Below, in pieces: positions 35,884 to 44,100 of a stretch of 64,000 bases of DNA. The notes beneath the pieces were generated by a model. That model worked only from the letters and a program-made list of their open reading frames with translations. It was not told the origin of the DNA and searched no databases. The stretch is from Cytophagales bacterium. GTDB taxonomy: Bacteria; Bacteroidota; Bacteroidia; Cytophagales; Spirosomataceae. The DNA lies in contig JAAFJE010000010.1 in assembly GCA_013298025.1 (NCBI GenBank), positions 1 to 64,000 of the forward strand, written 5' to 3'. The position numbers and the translations under genes were made by a program. How positions within the stretch are numbered: position 1 is the first letter of the stretch; every line of letters starts with the position of its first letter.

Positions 35884-35940
35884 TTTCTAAATCCTCTTTT
35901 CAATCATCGTCTCTTTTCTAGTGACTAAACAATTGCAACC

Positions 35941-37425
35941 ATGAAAAATATTCTCAAAATATTCTCAAGCCTTTTACTTTTCAGTTTCGCCTTTACAGTC
36001 CAAGCTCAAACCGTTTCTTTAGATATGGAATCGGGCGACCGCAACAAAGATGCCGCCAATTGCTGGGCTTTCGGTGCGATAGGGTATGCTAATAAATCGA
36101 ACTATCCAGCAGTAATCAATGGTACTTATGCTGGTAGAACCAATCAATTGACCAATACTTCTACAAGTGCTTGTTGGTTGAAATCGCCTTGGTTTAAACC
36201 TGCCGCAGGAAATATTACTTTTAAAGTTAAACTCGACGGCAATCCTGGCACCACACGTGGCTTACAAGTTTTTTATATTCCATTTAACGAAAATGCCAAA
36301 GAAGACGACAAAATAAGAGAAAGTACACCCGTATCTATTTATACATTCAGCTTTCCTACAGCTACAACCACAACGCTTCAAAACATCAGCGTTCCTGTAC
36401 CTACAGCACTGTTGGCAGACCCCAACAAGTATTTCAAAATTCAAATTAGTTTTGTTGGGACTGGTGGCACAGGCAGGGCGTTTATCGACGACGTTGTGAT
36501 TCCTGGTACTTATTTTTCTAATCCTTCGGAAAACTGTTTGCCCAAAGTCATTATCACCGATAGCGACAGCGATGGCGTAAAAGATGCCGACGACGCTTAT
36601 CCAAACGATGCTACCAAAGCGTACAACAACTACTTGCCAGCCAAAGGATATTCAACCTTAATGTTTGAAGATTTATGGCCATCGTTAGGCGACTACGATT
36701 TCAACGATTATGTAGTAGATTATAAACTCAACAGAATTACGAATGCCAAAAACAAAGTAGTAGAAGTGCAAGCCGAGTTTATTTCTCGTGCAGCAGGGGC
36801 AAGTCGTAATAATAGCTTCGCATTTAGTTTCGACGAATTAGCTCCATCAAAAATCCTCAGCGTAAAAGGCAATAGTGTTACCTCTGGTATTTTTAGTTTC
36901 AATGCCAACGGCACAGAAGCCAAGCAAAGCAGTGCCAATATAGTGGTCATTAGCGAGATTTTTAAAGTATTAGTACCTACAGGTCAAGGAATTGGTGTGA
37001 ATACCACACTTGGTCTGCCCAAAGTAGCTCCTGCAACAACTACTGTAATCATTGCTTTTGATACCAAAAGTACCACGACAGAACTAGATGAGGTTGGTTT
37101 AGAAAAATTCAATCCTTACCTGATTGTCAACCAAGTAAGAGGCGTTGAAATTCACTTGCCAAACAAACCATCAAGCAACTTGGTCAATAAAACGCTTTTG
37201 AAAACGGGTGAAGACGACTACAAAGAAGGTGAAAAATATTATAAATCTAAAACCAACCTTCCTTGGGCCCTGAGTGTGACGGGTACGATTCCATATATGC
37301 AAGAAAAAATAGACTTTACGAAAGGTTATTTGAAATTTTATGATTGGGCTCAAAGTGGAGGCAAACTATACACCGACTGGTATTTAGACTTGCCAAGTTA
37401 CCGCAATACAAAGGTTTTATACTAA
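35941..37425 (+). CDS. LruC domain-containing secreted protein
   Basis: A 494-residue exported protein (signal peptide ends near T-V-Q-A-Q). After an N-terminal beta-sandwich-like part comes a calcium-type D-S-D-S-D-G-V-K-D-A-D-D motif (about residue 203). Then comes L-M-F-E-D-L-W-P-S-L-G-D-Y-D-F-N-D-Y-V, the hallmark of LruC/DUF4842 domains, up to the C-terminus. Such proteins are surface components in Bacteroidota, often regulated in response to phosphate or contact; the role here is unknown. The partner lipoprotein is directly upstream. Confidence 0.88.
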   Translation: MKNILKIFSSLLLFSFAFTVQAQTVSLDMESGDRNKDAANCWAFGAIGYANKSNYPAVINGTYAGRTNQLTNTSTSACWLKSPWFKPAAGNITFKVKLDGNPGTTRGLQVFYIPFNENAKEDDKIRESTPVSIYTFSFPTATTTTLQNISVPVPTALLADPNKYFKIQISFVGTGGTGRAFIDDVVIPGTYFSNPSENCLPKVIITDSDSDGVKDADDAYPNDATKAYNNYLPAKGYSTLMFEDLWPSLGDYDFNDYVVDYKLNRITNAKNKVVEVQAEFISRAAGASRNNSFAFSFDELAPSKILSVKGNSVTSGIFSFNANGTEAKQSSANIVVISEIFKVLVPTGQGIGVNTTLGLPKVAPATTTVIIAFDTKSTTTELDEVGLEKFNPYLIVNQVRGVEIHLPNKPSSNLVNKTLLKTGEDDYKEGEKYYKSKTNLPWALSVTGTIPYMQEKIDFTKGYLKFYDWAQSGGKLYTDWYLDLPSYRNTKVLY

Positions 37426-37465
37426 AAATACTTTTTTGAACCCATCATTCATTACTCGTTTGTAG

Positions 37466-37514
37466 AAATGCGTTTCGCCTTTTTGTTTATGGAACAAAAA
37501 GGCGAAACGCATTT
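37466..37514. terminator. bidirectional terminator between LruC and DUF952 genes
   Basis: The 22-bp perfect arms at 37466-37487 and 37493-37514 (core TGCGTTTCGCCTTTTTG) have a 5-nt loop. The right arm ends at the stop codon of the DUF952 gene. Confidence 0.9.
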
Positions 37515-37807
37515 TAGGCAGGTTCAACTGCAACGATAGCATCGGTATTGAGCCGACCATACAAGTGCGGAAAAACGCCGTGGTCGGCAACCGCCTCAAA
37601 TTTGAGTTCGGCATTGAGCTTATCGGTATCTATGTGCAACAACAGCAAATCAGTTCTTCCAGCAAAAAAACGCTGCAACGTTCCAGGCACTTGTGCGGCT
37701 GTTGACAAATGAATGAAGCCTTCGGTATGTAAACTTGGGGCTTCGTAAAAATCTTGTACAGCATATACTTGCCAGTCGGAAGCAGCTACAATATGATATA
37801 ACAACAT
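37514..37807 (-). CDS. DUF952 family protein
   Basis: A 97-residue small protein with the DUF952 pattern: Y-H-I-V at the N-terminus, a G-F-I-H-L-S-T-A-A-Q-V segment near residue 31 and a terminal H-L-Y-G-R-L-N region. The family has a compact fold related to ADP-ribosyltransferase-like or glutathione-type proteins and no firmly known activity. Its stop codon overlaps the terminator hairpin shared with the convergent LruC gene. Confidence 0.85.
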   Translation of the reverse strand: MLLYHIVAASDWQVYAVQDFYEAPSLHTEGFIHLSTAAQVPGTLQRFFAGRTDLLLLHIDTDKLNAELKFEAVADHGVFPHLYGRLNTDAIVAVEPA

Positions 37808-37972
37808 AGCGATAAATCTTGTATTTTTGTTTTTCTGTAAAATAATTCCTTAAAAATCAATAAAATAACCATAATTACCAGCCATTTCCTCGACTTACTT
37901 TTGTGGTAGCACCTGAATAAATCGCACAAAAATAGGGCAGGTTTCGCATTTTAGCGTAATTTTGACGCTTTA

Positions 37973-38497
37973 ATGAGCATTTACAGAAGCAAGATGATGG
38001 ATTTGGCCCAGCAACAAGTATTAAAGTTATATTCAGAACGCCTCCGTTTGCGTGTCTGTGGTATTTGCATACAAGACGATAAGCTTTTGATGATTAATCA
38101 CGCTGGCGTTGTGCCGGGTCAACCCTTTTGGTGTCCGCCAGGCGGTGGGCTCACCTTCGGCGAATCTACCGTGGAAGCCCTACAACGAGAGTTTTTAGAA
38201 GAAACACGCACCCACGTAAGCGTAGGCGAGTTGATGTTTGTCAATGAATTTTTAGAACCTCCGCTGCACGCCATCGAGCTGTTTTTTGAGGTAAAAATTA
38301 CAGATGGAACGGTGGCCAAAGGCGAAGACCCCGAAATGAAAAACCAGATTATCCAAGAAATTGCTTGGATGTCGTTTGAAGAAATCAATGCCCTCGCTCC
38401 AGCACAAGTGCATCGGGTGATAGGCTTATGCCACAGCATCGACGAACTCAGGCGGGTATCTGGCTATTTAGCCAAGCATATTCCTTTCAAAATATAA
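37973..38497 (+). CDS. Nudix hydrolase
   Basis: A 174-residue Nudix protein with a clear box (G-G-G-L-T-F-G-E-S, then R-E-F-L-E-E-T) and the preceding W-C-P-P-G. It contains no additional domain. A perfect Bacteroidota -7 box TAATTTTG lies at 37957-37964, only 9 bases before the ATG at 37973, so transcription may begin almost at that codon. The true start could therefore be one of the adjacent ATGs at 37994 or 37997 (MMDLAQQQVLK). The substrate is unknown. Confidence 0.85.
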   Translation: MSIYRSKMMDLAQQQVLKLYSERLRLRVCGICIQDDKLLMINHAGVVPGQPFWCPPGGGLTFGESTVEALQREFLEETRTHVSVGELMFVNEFLEPPLHAIELFFEVKITDGTVAKGEDPEMKNQIIQEIAWMSFEEINALAPAQVHRVIGLCHSIDELRRVSGYLAKHIPFKI

Positions 38498-38649
38498 TTC
38501 TTTCTTCGTTCTTCTAAATTTTAGGGATAATTTATTGCAAATCCTAGATTTCTTCACATATTTTGAGATGGAATTGTATTTTTGCGTCCATTTTACCCCA
38601 AACTTTATTTCAACATCAAAGGTAAAACTTAGCCGATGCAAGGCTATGA

Positions 38650-39561
38650 ATGAGAGGCAGTCAATACAACGAAGAGATGATGGATTTTACTTTGTTCAAC
38701 CCAGTTCGACATTTGGAAGCAACCATAGCCAATATACAACCCCTACGGAAGTTGCATTATGCCAGTTTCGAGCATGACAAACTGGCGTATTATCAATTAT
38801 ATATACAAATTTCATCTAAAAATTTGGTATTTTGGGTGAAAGACCTACGTACTAGCCAAATTATATGGCTAGAAGAATACGCATGGCCCATCTTGGGAGG
38901 TGAAACGAGTATTTGCGACAACATCGCTGTTATTCATCAAGCCCATGAATTTTTGAAATCGATTAAATGGGAAGCCATTCATTTGTGGATAGATAATCAA
39001 TCATTTACACATATTCCTATTGATTTTTTCAGAAAAGAATACGTGCATCGGTATTTGCAGTTAGCCAAAGGACAAAAAATTCCTTCGGAAGAAGAAGTGT
39101 GCCATGTACCCGATACCACTTTTGGCTTAGTTCACGTATTTAGCACCGAAAGAAGTTTGATAGATTGGTTTATGACCAACTATCCTTTGGTCGATTTACA
39201 CATCAAGCACTTAGCCCAGCGTGTCATGCAACAAGCCTATCAGCAGGCCTATAAACTCATTTTGGTGGTACAACAAGAAAATGTATGGCTGGCTTATCAT
39301 ACCGAAGAACAACTGCTTTTTTGCAACCGATTTGGGTATAAAGACATCCAAGATGTGCTTTATTTTACCCTATTTGTGTATCAACAATTGCAGCTAGATG
39401 CCGCCGAAGTACCGCTCAAAATATATGGACAAATCAAGCATGGCAACGAATTATGGTTGCTTTTAGCCGATTATATTACCTACTTAGCTTTGGGAGAAAG
39501 CACCTCGAACACCTGTCGTTTTGAAGATTTTGCTGCTTACCAATACATTGGTCTCGACTAA
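38650..39561 (+). CDS. DUF3822 family protein
   Basis: A 303-residue protein of the Bacteroidota-specific DUF3822 family, which has an actin/ASKHA-like fold. Recognisable parts are the opening D-F-T-L-F-N-P, the mid-region A-Y-Q-Q-A-Y-K-L-I-L-V-V-Q and Y-F-T-L-F-V-Y-Q-Q-L near the end. As in other Bacteroidota it precedes coaD, here by 48 bases; rsmD, often between them, is missing. A TATTTTTG promoter box lies at 38577-38584. The start could also be the ATG pair ten codons in. Confidence 0.8.
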   Translation: MRGSQYNEEMMDFTLFNPVRHLEATIANIQPLRKLHYASFEHDKLAYYQLYIQISSKNLVFWVKDLRTSQIIWLEEYAWPILGGETSICDNIAVIHQAHEFLKSIKWEAIHLWIDNQSFTHIPIDFFRKEYVHRYLQLAKGQKIPSEEEVCHVPDTTFGLVHVFSTERSLIDWFMTNYPLVDLHIKHLAQRVMQQAYQQAYKLILVVQQENVWLAYHTEEQLLFCNRFGYKDIQDVLYFTLFVYQQLQLDAAEVPLKIYGQIKHGNELWLLLADYITYLALGESTSNTCRFEDFAAYQYIGLD

Positions 39562-39609
39562 AATAGCCCAATTCAAACAACAACACACACGCATTCAATA
39601 CCCAAAAAC

Positions 39610-40071
39610 ATGGCAACTCCAAAGAAAATTGCTTTTTTCCCTGGGTCATTCGACCCATTTACTAAAGGTCACGAAGATATTGTGCAAAGAGCCTTATTGC
39701 TGTTTGATGAGGTGATTATAGGCATCGGTCACAACGCCAATAAAGCACGGTATTTTCCTATCGAAAAAATGACGCAATGGATAGAACAAACCTTTGAAGG
39801 CAAGCCTGTAAAAGTAGTGGCGTACAATGGCCTTACCGCCAACATTGCCCGTGAAATGAACGCCAATTTCTTGTTGAGGGGCTTACGCAACACTACAGAT
39901 TTTGAATATGAAAACTCTATTTCACAAGTAAACAGGTATTTAGTACAAGGCTTAGAAACCATATTTCTCATTACTTCGCCTCACCTTGCACCTATCAGCT
40001 CTACCATCATCAGAGATTTGCACCGCTATGGCACCAATGTAGAAGAGTTTTTACCCTACAGTTTGGATTAA
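39610..40071 (+). CDS. coaD: phosphopantetheine adenylyltransferase
   Basis: A 153-residue enzyme of coenzyme A synthesis (4'-phosphopantetheine plus ATP to dephospho-CoA). The nucleotidyltransferase motif G-S-F-D-P-F-T-K-G-H (residues about 12-21), L-L-R-G-L-R-N-T-T-D-F-E-Y-E near residue 88 and the late I-S-S-T-I-I-R motif are all intact. Confidence 0.95.
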   Translation: MATPKKIAFFPGSFDPFTKGHEDIVQRALLLFDEVIIGIGHNANKARYFPIEKMTQWIEQTFEGKPVKVVAYNGLTANIAREMNANFLLRGLRNTTDFEYENSISQVNRYLVQGLETIFLITSPHLAPISSTIIRDLHRYGTNVEEFLPYSLD

Positions 40072-40251
40072 GGCTAAACCCCGTTCCTAAGTGTAAGTTC
40101 AAAGCTCATTTCGAGGTACAAATAAGGTACAAATTGTTTATAAAAATAGCTAAAACACAAAAAAATCATAAACAACAATAACAAATAAAAACCTGACATT
40201 CAGAACTTTATCTGTTATTGTTATACATTAGTAATGAGTTATTTTGACTGA

Positions 40252-41607
40252 TTACTTTCCTATACAAAACTTGGAAAAAATATTATCCAATAAATCATCT
40301 GTAGTAATCTGTCCTGTGATTTCACCCAAATGATGCAAGGCAAAACGGATGTCTTGTGCCAGAAAATCGCCTGTGATTTGATGCGACAATCCGTACAATA
40401 CTTGGTCTAAGGCTTCGTTGGTTTTGACTAAATGTTGGTAATGCCTTATGTTGGTGACAACGGTGTCGCCAGCTTTGACATCATTGGTTTTAACACGAGC
40501 AACCAAGGTTTGTTTTAAGGCATCGATGCCCTCTTTTTTTGCAGCCGAAATCCAACTAATTGTAGGGAAAATGGCTTCAAAACTTGCTTTTTTAGCAGCC
40601 TCTAGGGTATCTATTTTATTGCCAATCAACAAATAAGGTGCATTAAATGCGGCAATTTGTTGTTGCATTTCTTCGATAGTTGTGTCGTTGGCATCAAACA
40701 AATACACAATCAAACTTGCCTTTTCCATTTGTTGCAAGGTACGCTCCACGCCTATTGCCTCGATGGTATCGTTGGTTTGGCGTAGCCCTGCGGTATCAAT
40801 CAAACGAAAACGAATGCCTTCTATCAGCAATTCGTCCTCAATTACATCCCGTGTTGTGCCTGCAATGGCCGAAACAATGGCTCTTTCTTCATTAAGCAAG
40901 CAGTTGAGTAAGGTCGATTTACCAGCGTTGGGTTTGCCCACTATCACTGTTGGTACGCCATTTTTGATAACATTCCCCATTTCAAAACTCGCTATCAATG
41001 GTACTAATACGGCTTGAATTTGGTAAATGAGCTGTCGGAGGTCGTCACGGTCGGCAAATTCTACATCTTCTTCGGCAAAATCTAATTCGAGTTCAATAAG
41101 CGAAGCAAAGTGAATTAAAGCTGTGCGTAGCTCGGCTATTTGTTTGGAAAAACCTCCTCTAATTTGGTTGATGGCCGTTTGGTGCGAGGCTTCCGAGTCG
41201 GAGGCAATCAGGTCGGCTACTGCTTCGGCTTGTGCCAAATCGAGTTGTCCGTTCAAAAAAGCCCTTTGCGTAAATTCGCCAGGATTTGCCAATCTAGCCC
41301 CATTTTTCAGCAATAACTTGAGTATTTTTTGTACAATATAGTCGGAGCCATGACACGAAATTTCGATGGTATCTTCTTTGGTATAAGAACTAGGGGCTTT
41401 AAACAACGACACCAACACTTCGTCGATGATGAGGTTTTGGTCACGAATCGTGCCAAAATGAATGGTATGTGACGCTTGTTTGCTTAAATCTTTTCCTTTA
41501 AAAATAGCATTCACAATGCCTACAGTGGCAGGGCCTGAGATGCGTATAACGGCAATTGCCCCAACGCCTTGAGCGGTGGCTAATGCACAGATGGTATCTT
41601 GAAACAT
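40252..41607 (-). CDS. mnmE: tRNA modification GTPase MnmE
   Basis: A 451-residue GTPase that, with MnmG, makes the 5-carboxymethylaminomethyl group on wobble uridine. The N-terminal folate-binding domain starts D-T-I-C-A-L-A-T. The G1 loop G-K-P-N-A-G-K-S-T-L-L-N is near residue 227, I-V-S-A-I-A-G-T-T-R-D is the switch region, D-T-A-G-L-R is G3 and I-G-N-K-I-D is G4. The C-terminal catalytic C-I-G-K is the last four residues. The window also encodes MnmA, which acts on the same nucleotide. Confidence 0.96.
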   Translation of the reverse strand: MFQDTICALATAQGVGAIAVIRISGPATVGIVNAIFKGKDLSKQASHTIHFGTIRDQNLIIDEVLVSLFKAPSSYTKEDTIEISCHGSDYIVQKILKLLLKNGARLANPGEFTQRAFLNGQLDLAQAEAVADLIASDSEASHQTAINQIRGGFSKQIAELRTALIHFASLIELELDFAEEDVEFADRDDLRQLIYQIQAVLVPLIASFEMGNVIKNGVPTVIVGKPNAGKSTLLNCLLNEERAIVSAIAGTTRDVIEDELLIEGIRFRLIDTAGLRQTNDTIEAIGVERTLQQMEKASLIVYLFDANDTTIEEMQQQIAAFNAPYLLIGNKIDTLEAAKKASFEAIFPTISWISAAKKEGIDALKQTLVARVKTNDVKAGDTVVTNIRHYQHLVKTNEALDQVLYGLSHQITGDFLAQDIRFALHHLGEITGQITTDDLLDNIFSKFCIGK

Positions 41608-41726
41608 GGTTGTTGGTAGGTTAAAAGCCTAACGTATTGATGTTGCAAAATTAGGAAAGATTTTGAGAAAGTGCATCATACCAAGCGAACATGGGGGCAA
41701 CATTGGCACGTTGCTCTAAACAGAAG

Positions 41727-41772
41727 CTTTCGGTATTTGGGTAAAGATTTTCTTTTACCCAAATACCGAAAG
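41727..41772. terminator. terminator downstream of the GH42 gene
   Basis: A 19-bp perfect stem (41727-41745 with 41754-41772, core CGGTATTTGGGTAAA) with an 8-nt loop, 34 bases beyond the GH42 stop on the minus strand. Confidence 0.85.
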
Positions 41773-41805
41773 TAACCATTGCTTACCATTCAGTATGTAT
41801 ATATT

Positions 41806-43887
41806 CTAATTACCTTCTTCTACAATCACCAAATCCCAAGGGGCAATAGTTACAGGAAGATTTTGGGTAAAAACTTTGCCTGTGAGCAAATCCTTGCCTT
41901 GTTTGTAAGGAAACGCCAAGGTTTGTTCTTTTGCAGCATAATTGAAAATATAGTGTAATTGCTTACCCAAGCCATTTTGTCCAGACCGCACAATAAGCGG
42001 AAAGCTCATTTGTTGCTCAGTCTTCCACAAACCAGCCTTTTGTATTACATCGGTCAAGATTTTACGGGTCATGCTTGGGCTTGTCCAACAACCAATATAA
42101 GTAGCCAAGCCTTTGCCAAATTGGTTTTGCGTAATGGCGGCATATTTCCCCCAAACTGGGTGCTGATACGAAGCCAATACCTTGGCGGTGGTAGGCGTAA
42201 GCAATTCCATCCAAGTTTTGATAGGCTTATCCTCGTCGGTAAGTGTAAGTACCTCCGACGACAAGCTTACTCGTTCGGGAAACGTAAATTGACTATACTG
42301 CACACCACAAGCTTCGCTTACCAAAGCAGGCTGTACTTGCGTTCGCACTTGTACATTTTCGTCTGAAAAAGCACTTTTAAAAGTATAAACCACATGACCC
42401 CCATTTTTCACAAAAGCGTTCAGTTTTTCCAATAAAGCGGCAGGAGCAGCATACAAGGCAGGCACGACAATCACTTTATAATTTTGCCAGTTTTGCGTAG
42501 ATGGGTCTATCAAATCTACTTCTACATTCATTTTATAGAGAACATCGTAATAGGCTCTAAAAATATCGTTGTAGGTTTCTCTTGCTCCCCAACCAAAACT
42601 AAAGGCATTGAAAGCCGTTTGGGCTTCGTTGCTAAACAAAATAGCCACCTTATTATCTTTTTTGAGGTTCACCAATTGCGGACTCAATTTCTGAAAATCT
42701 CTTCCTATCGTCATTGCTTCGTTGTAAGTTGGATTGGGCTCGAAATCGTGGCTCAACAAACCCTTCCAATACGTTTCGACCGAATTGTGGATTGAATGCC
42801 AATGCCAATATTCAACCATATTTGCACCCGATGCCAAGTGGCTAAACGCCTGCAAACGCAATTGATTCGGGTAAGGCACCCATTGCGGAAAACCTTGGGC
42901 TTGGGTTTCTAGGACAAAATAGTTTTGTCCGCCTTTCATCGAACGGGCTAAGTCGCCACCCAAGGCAATTTCGATGCCTGTCAGGTTATCTTGTGTTGGG
43001 TGATAAATATCAATGCCAGCAATATCTAAGGCCTTAGCCGCATCGAAATGGTTTACTTCGGTTTGAATACCATACGAATAGCCACGCCAATCGAGGTCGA
43101 AATTTTGGGTAACAAACTGCGTAGGACGCTTGTATTCTCGCACAATTTTCGCTTGCCATGCAAGATAATCGGTTACTAATTGGCGTTGAAATTTGGCAAA
43201 TTCTGACGATAAACTGGCATTAATTGTACCCACCATTGAAGGGAAATCATCCCACGTATTGATACGGTTGCTCCAATAATCAAGGCCGAACGCTTTATTG
43301 AGGGTTTCTACATTTTTGAATTTATTTTTACAATACGTCACAAATTGTTTTTGAACCTCCGGACCCGCCGTTTGGTAAGCTTTCGTTTCGTTGTCCACTT
43401 GATACCCAATAATTGCAGGGTGGTCTTTCACGTGTTCCAACATTTTACGAATCACTCTTTCGGCGGCTTCAAGGAAGTGTACGTTTGTAATATCCATATT
43501 TTGCCTTACCCCATATTGGTTTTGTCCACGAGGCGTAATAGCCAGTACGTCGGGATGTTTACGCACCAACCACGTAGGCACAGCGTAGGTAGGCGTACCA
43601 ATGATTACTTTGATACCCGCTTGGTGCATAGCGTTGAGGACACGGTCGATATGCGAAAAATCGAACACCCCTTCTTGCGGTTCGACGGTACTCCAAGTAG
43701 ATTCGGCGATACGCACCACGTTGATACCTGCGGCTTTCATCATGGCAATGTCTTTTTGCAGCCGTTCGTAGGGCATATACTCATCATAGTAAGCTACGCC
43801 ATAGAGCAAAGACGAAGGCATGGTTTGTTGTCCTAAAAGCTGAAAAGTAAGGCAAGCCAAGCCTAACAAGAAGAAGATTTTTTTCAT
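41806..43887 (-). CDS. secreted GH42 beta-galactosidase
   Basis: A 693-residue glycoside hydrolase family 42 enzyme. After a signal peptide (to L-L-G-Q) it shows G-V-A-Y-Y-D-E-Y-M-P, R-I-A-E-S-T-W-S, the acid/base Glu167 in Y-Q-V-D-N-E-T and the nucleophile Glu327 in Y-F-V-L-E-T-Q-A-Q-G. The trimerisation and C-terminal domains follow. It would release terminal galactose from plant-type galactans in the periplasm. The ATG at 43887 is set by the signal peptide. It has no adjacent SusCD pair. Confidence 0.92.
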   Translation of the reverse strand: MKKIFFLLGLACLTFQLLGQQTMPSSLLYGVAYYDEYMPYERLQKDIAMMKAAGINVVRIAESTWSTVEPQEGVFDFSHIDRVLNAMHQAGIKVIIGTPTYAVPTWLVRKHPDVLAITPRGQNQYGVRQNMDITNVHFLEAAERVIRKMLEHVKDHPAIIGYQVDNETKAYQTAGPEVQKQFVTYCKNKFKNVETLNKAFGLDYWSNRINTWDDFPSMVGTINASLSSEFAKFQRQLVTDYLAWQAKIVREYKRPTQFVTQNFDLDWRGYSYGIQTEVNHFDAAKALDIAGIDIYHPTQDNLTGIEIALGGDLARSMKGGQNYFVLETQAQGFPQWVPYPNQLRLQAFSHLASGANMVEYWHWHSIHNSVETYWKGLLSHDFEPNPTYNEAMTIGRDFQKLSPQLVNLKKDNKVAILFSNEAQTAFNAFSFGWGARETYNDIFRAYYDVLYKMNVEVDLIDPSTQNWQNYKVIVVPALYAAPAALLEKLNAFVKNGGHVVYTFKSAFSDENVQVRTQVQPALVSEACGVQYSQFTFPERVSLSSEVLTLTDEDKPIKTWMELLTPTTAKVLASYQHPVWGKYAAITQNQFGKGLATYIGCWTSPSMTRKILTDVIQKAGLWKTEQQMSFPLIVRSGQNGLGKQLHYIFNYAAKEQTLAFPYKQGKDLLTGKVFTQNLPVTIAPWDLVIVEEGN

Positions 43888-44014
43888 ACGTAAATCATTT
43901 TTTACAAAAGTGTCATTTAGACACAAAATAAAAACAGGGCTGTTAAAACTTATGTATCAAACCAACCTTGCTTATTTTGTACAAATATATATTTCTTTTA
44001 TACAAAAGAAAATC

Positions 44015-44061
44015 ATCCATACAAATTATCGTATCATTTTGATACAATAATTTGTATGGAT
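44015..44061. terminator. hairpin terminator after the T9SS protein gene
   Basis: A 21-bp stem with one mismatch (44015-44035 with 44041-44061, core CCATACAAATTATCG) and a 5-nt loop, followed by T-rich sequence on the minus strand. Confidence 0.8.
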
Positions 44062-44100
44062 GGTCAAGATTGAAAAAAAGAAGCCTGATACTTATCTTTG

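Noticed and set aside
38535-38777. An 80-codon plus-strand frame before and inside the DUF3822 gene
   Set aside because: It overlaps the promoter box and the start of a conserved gene in another frame.
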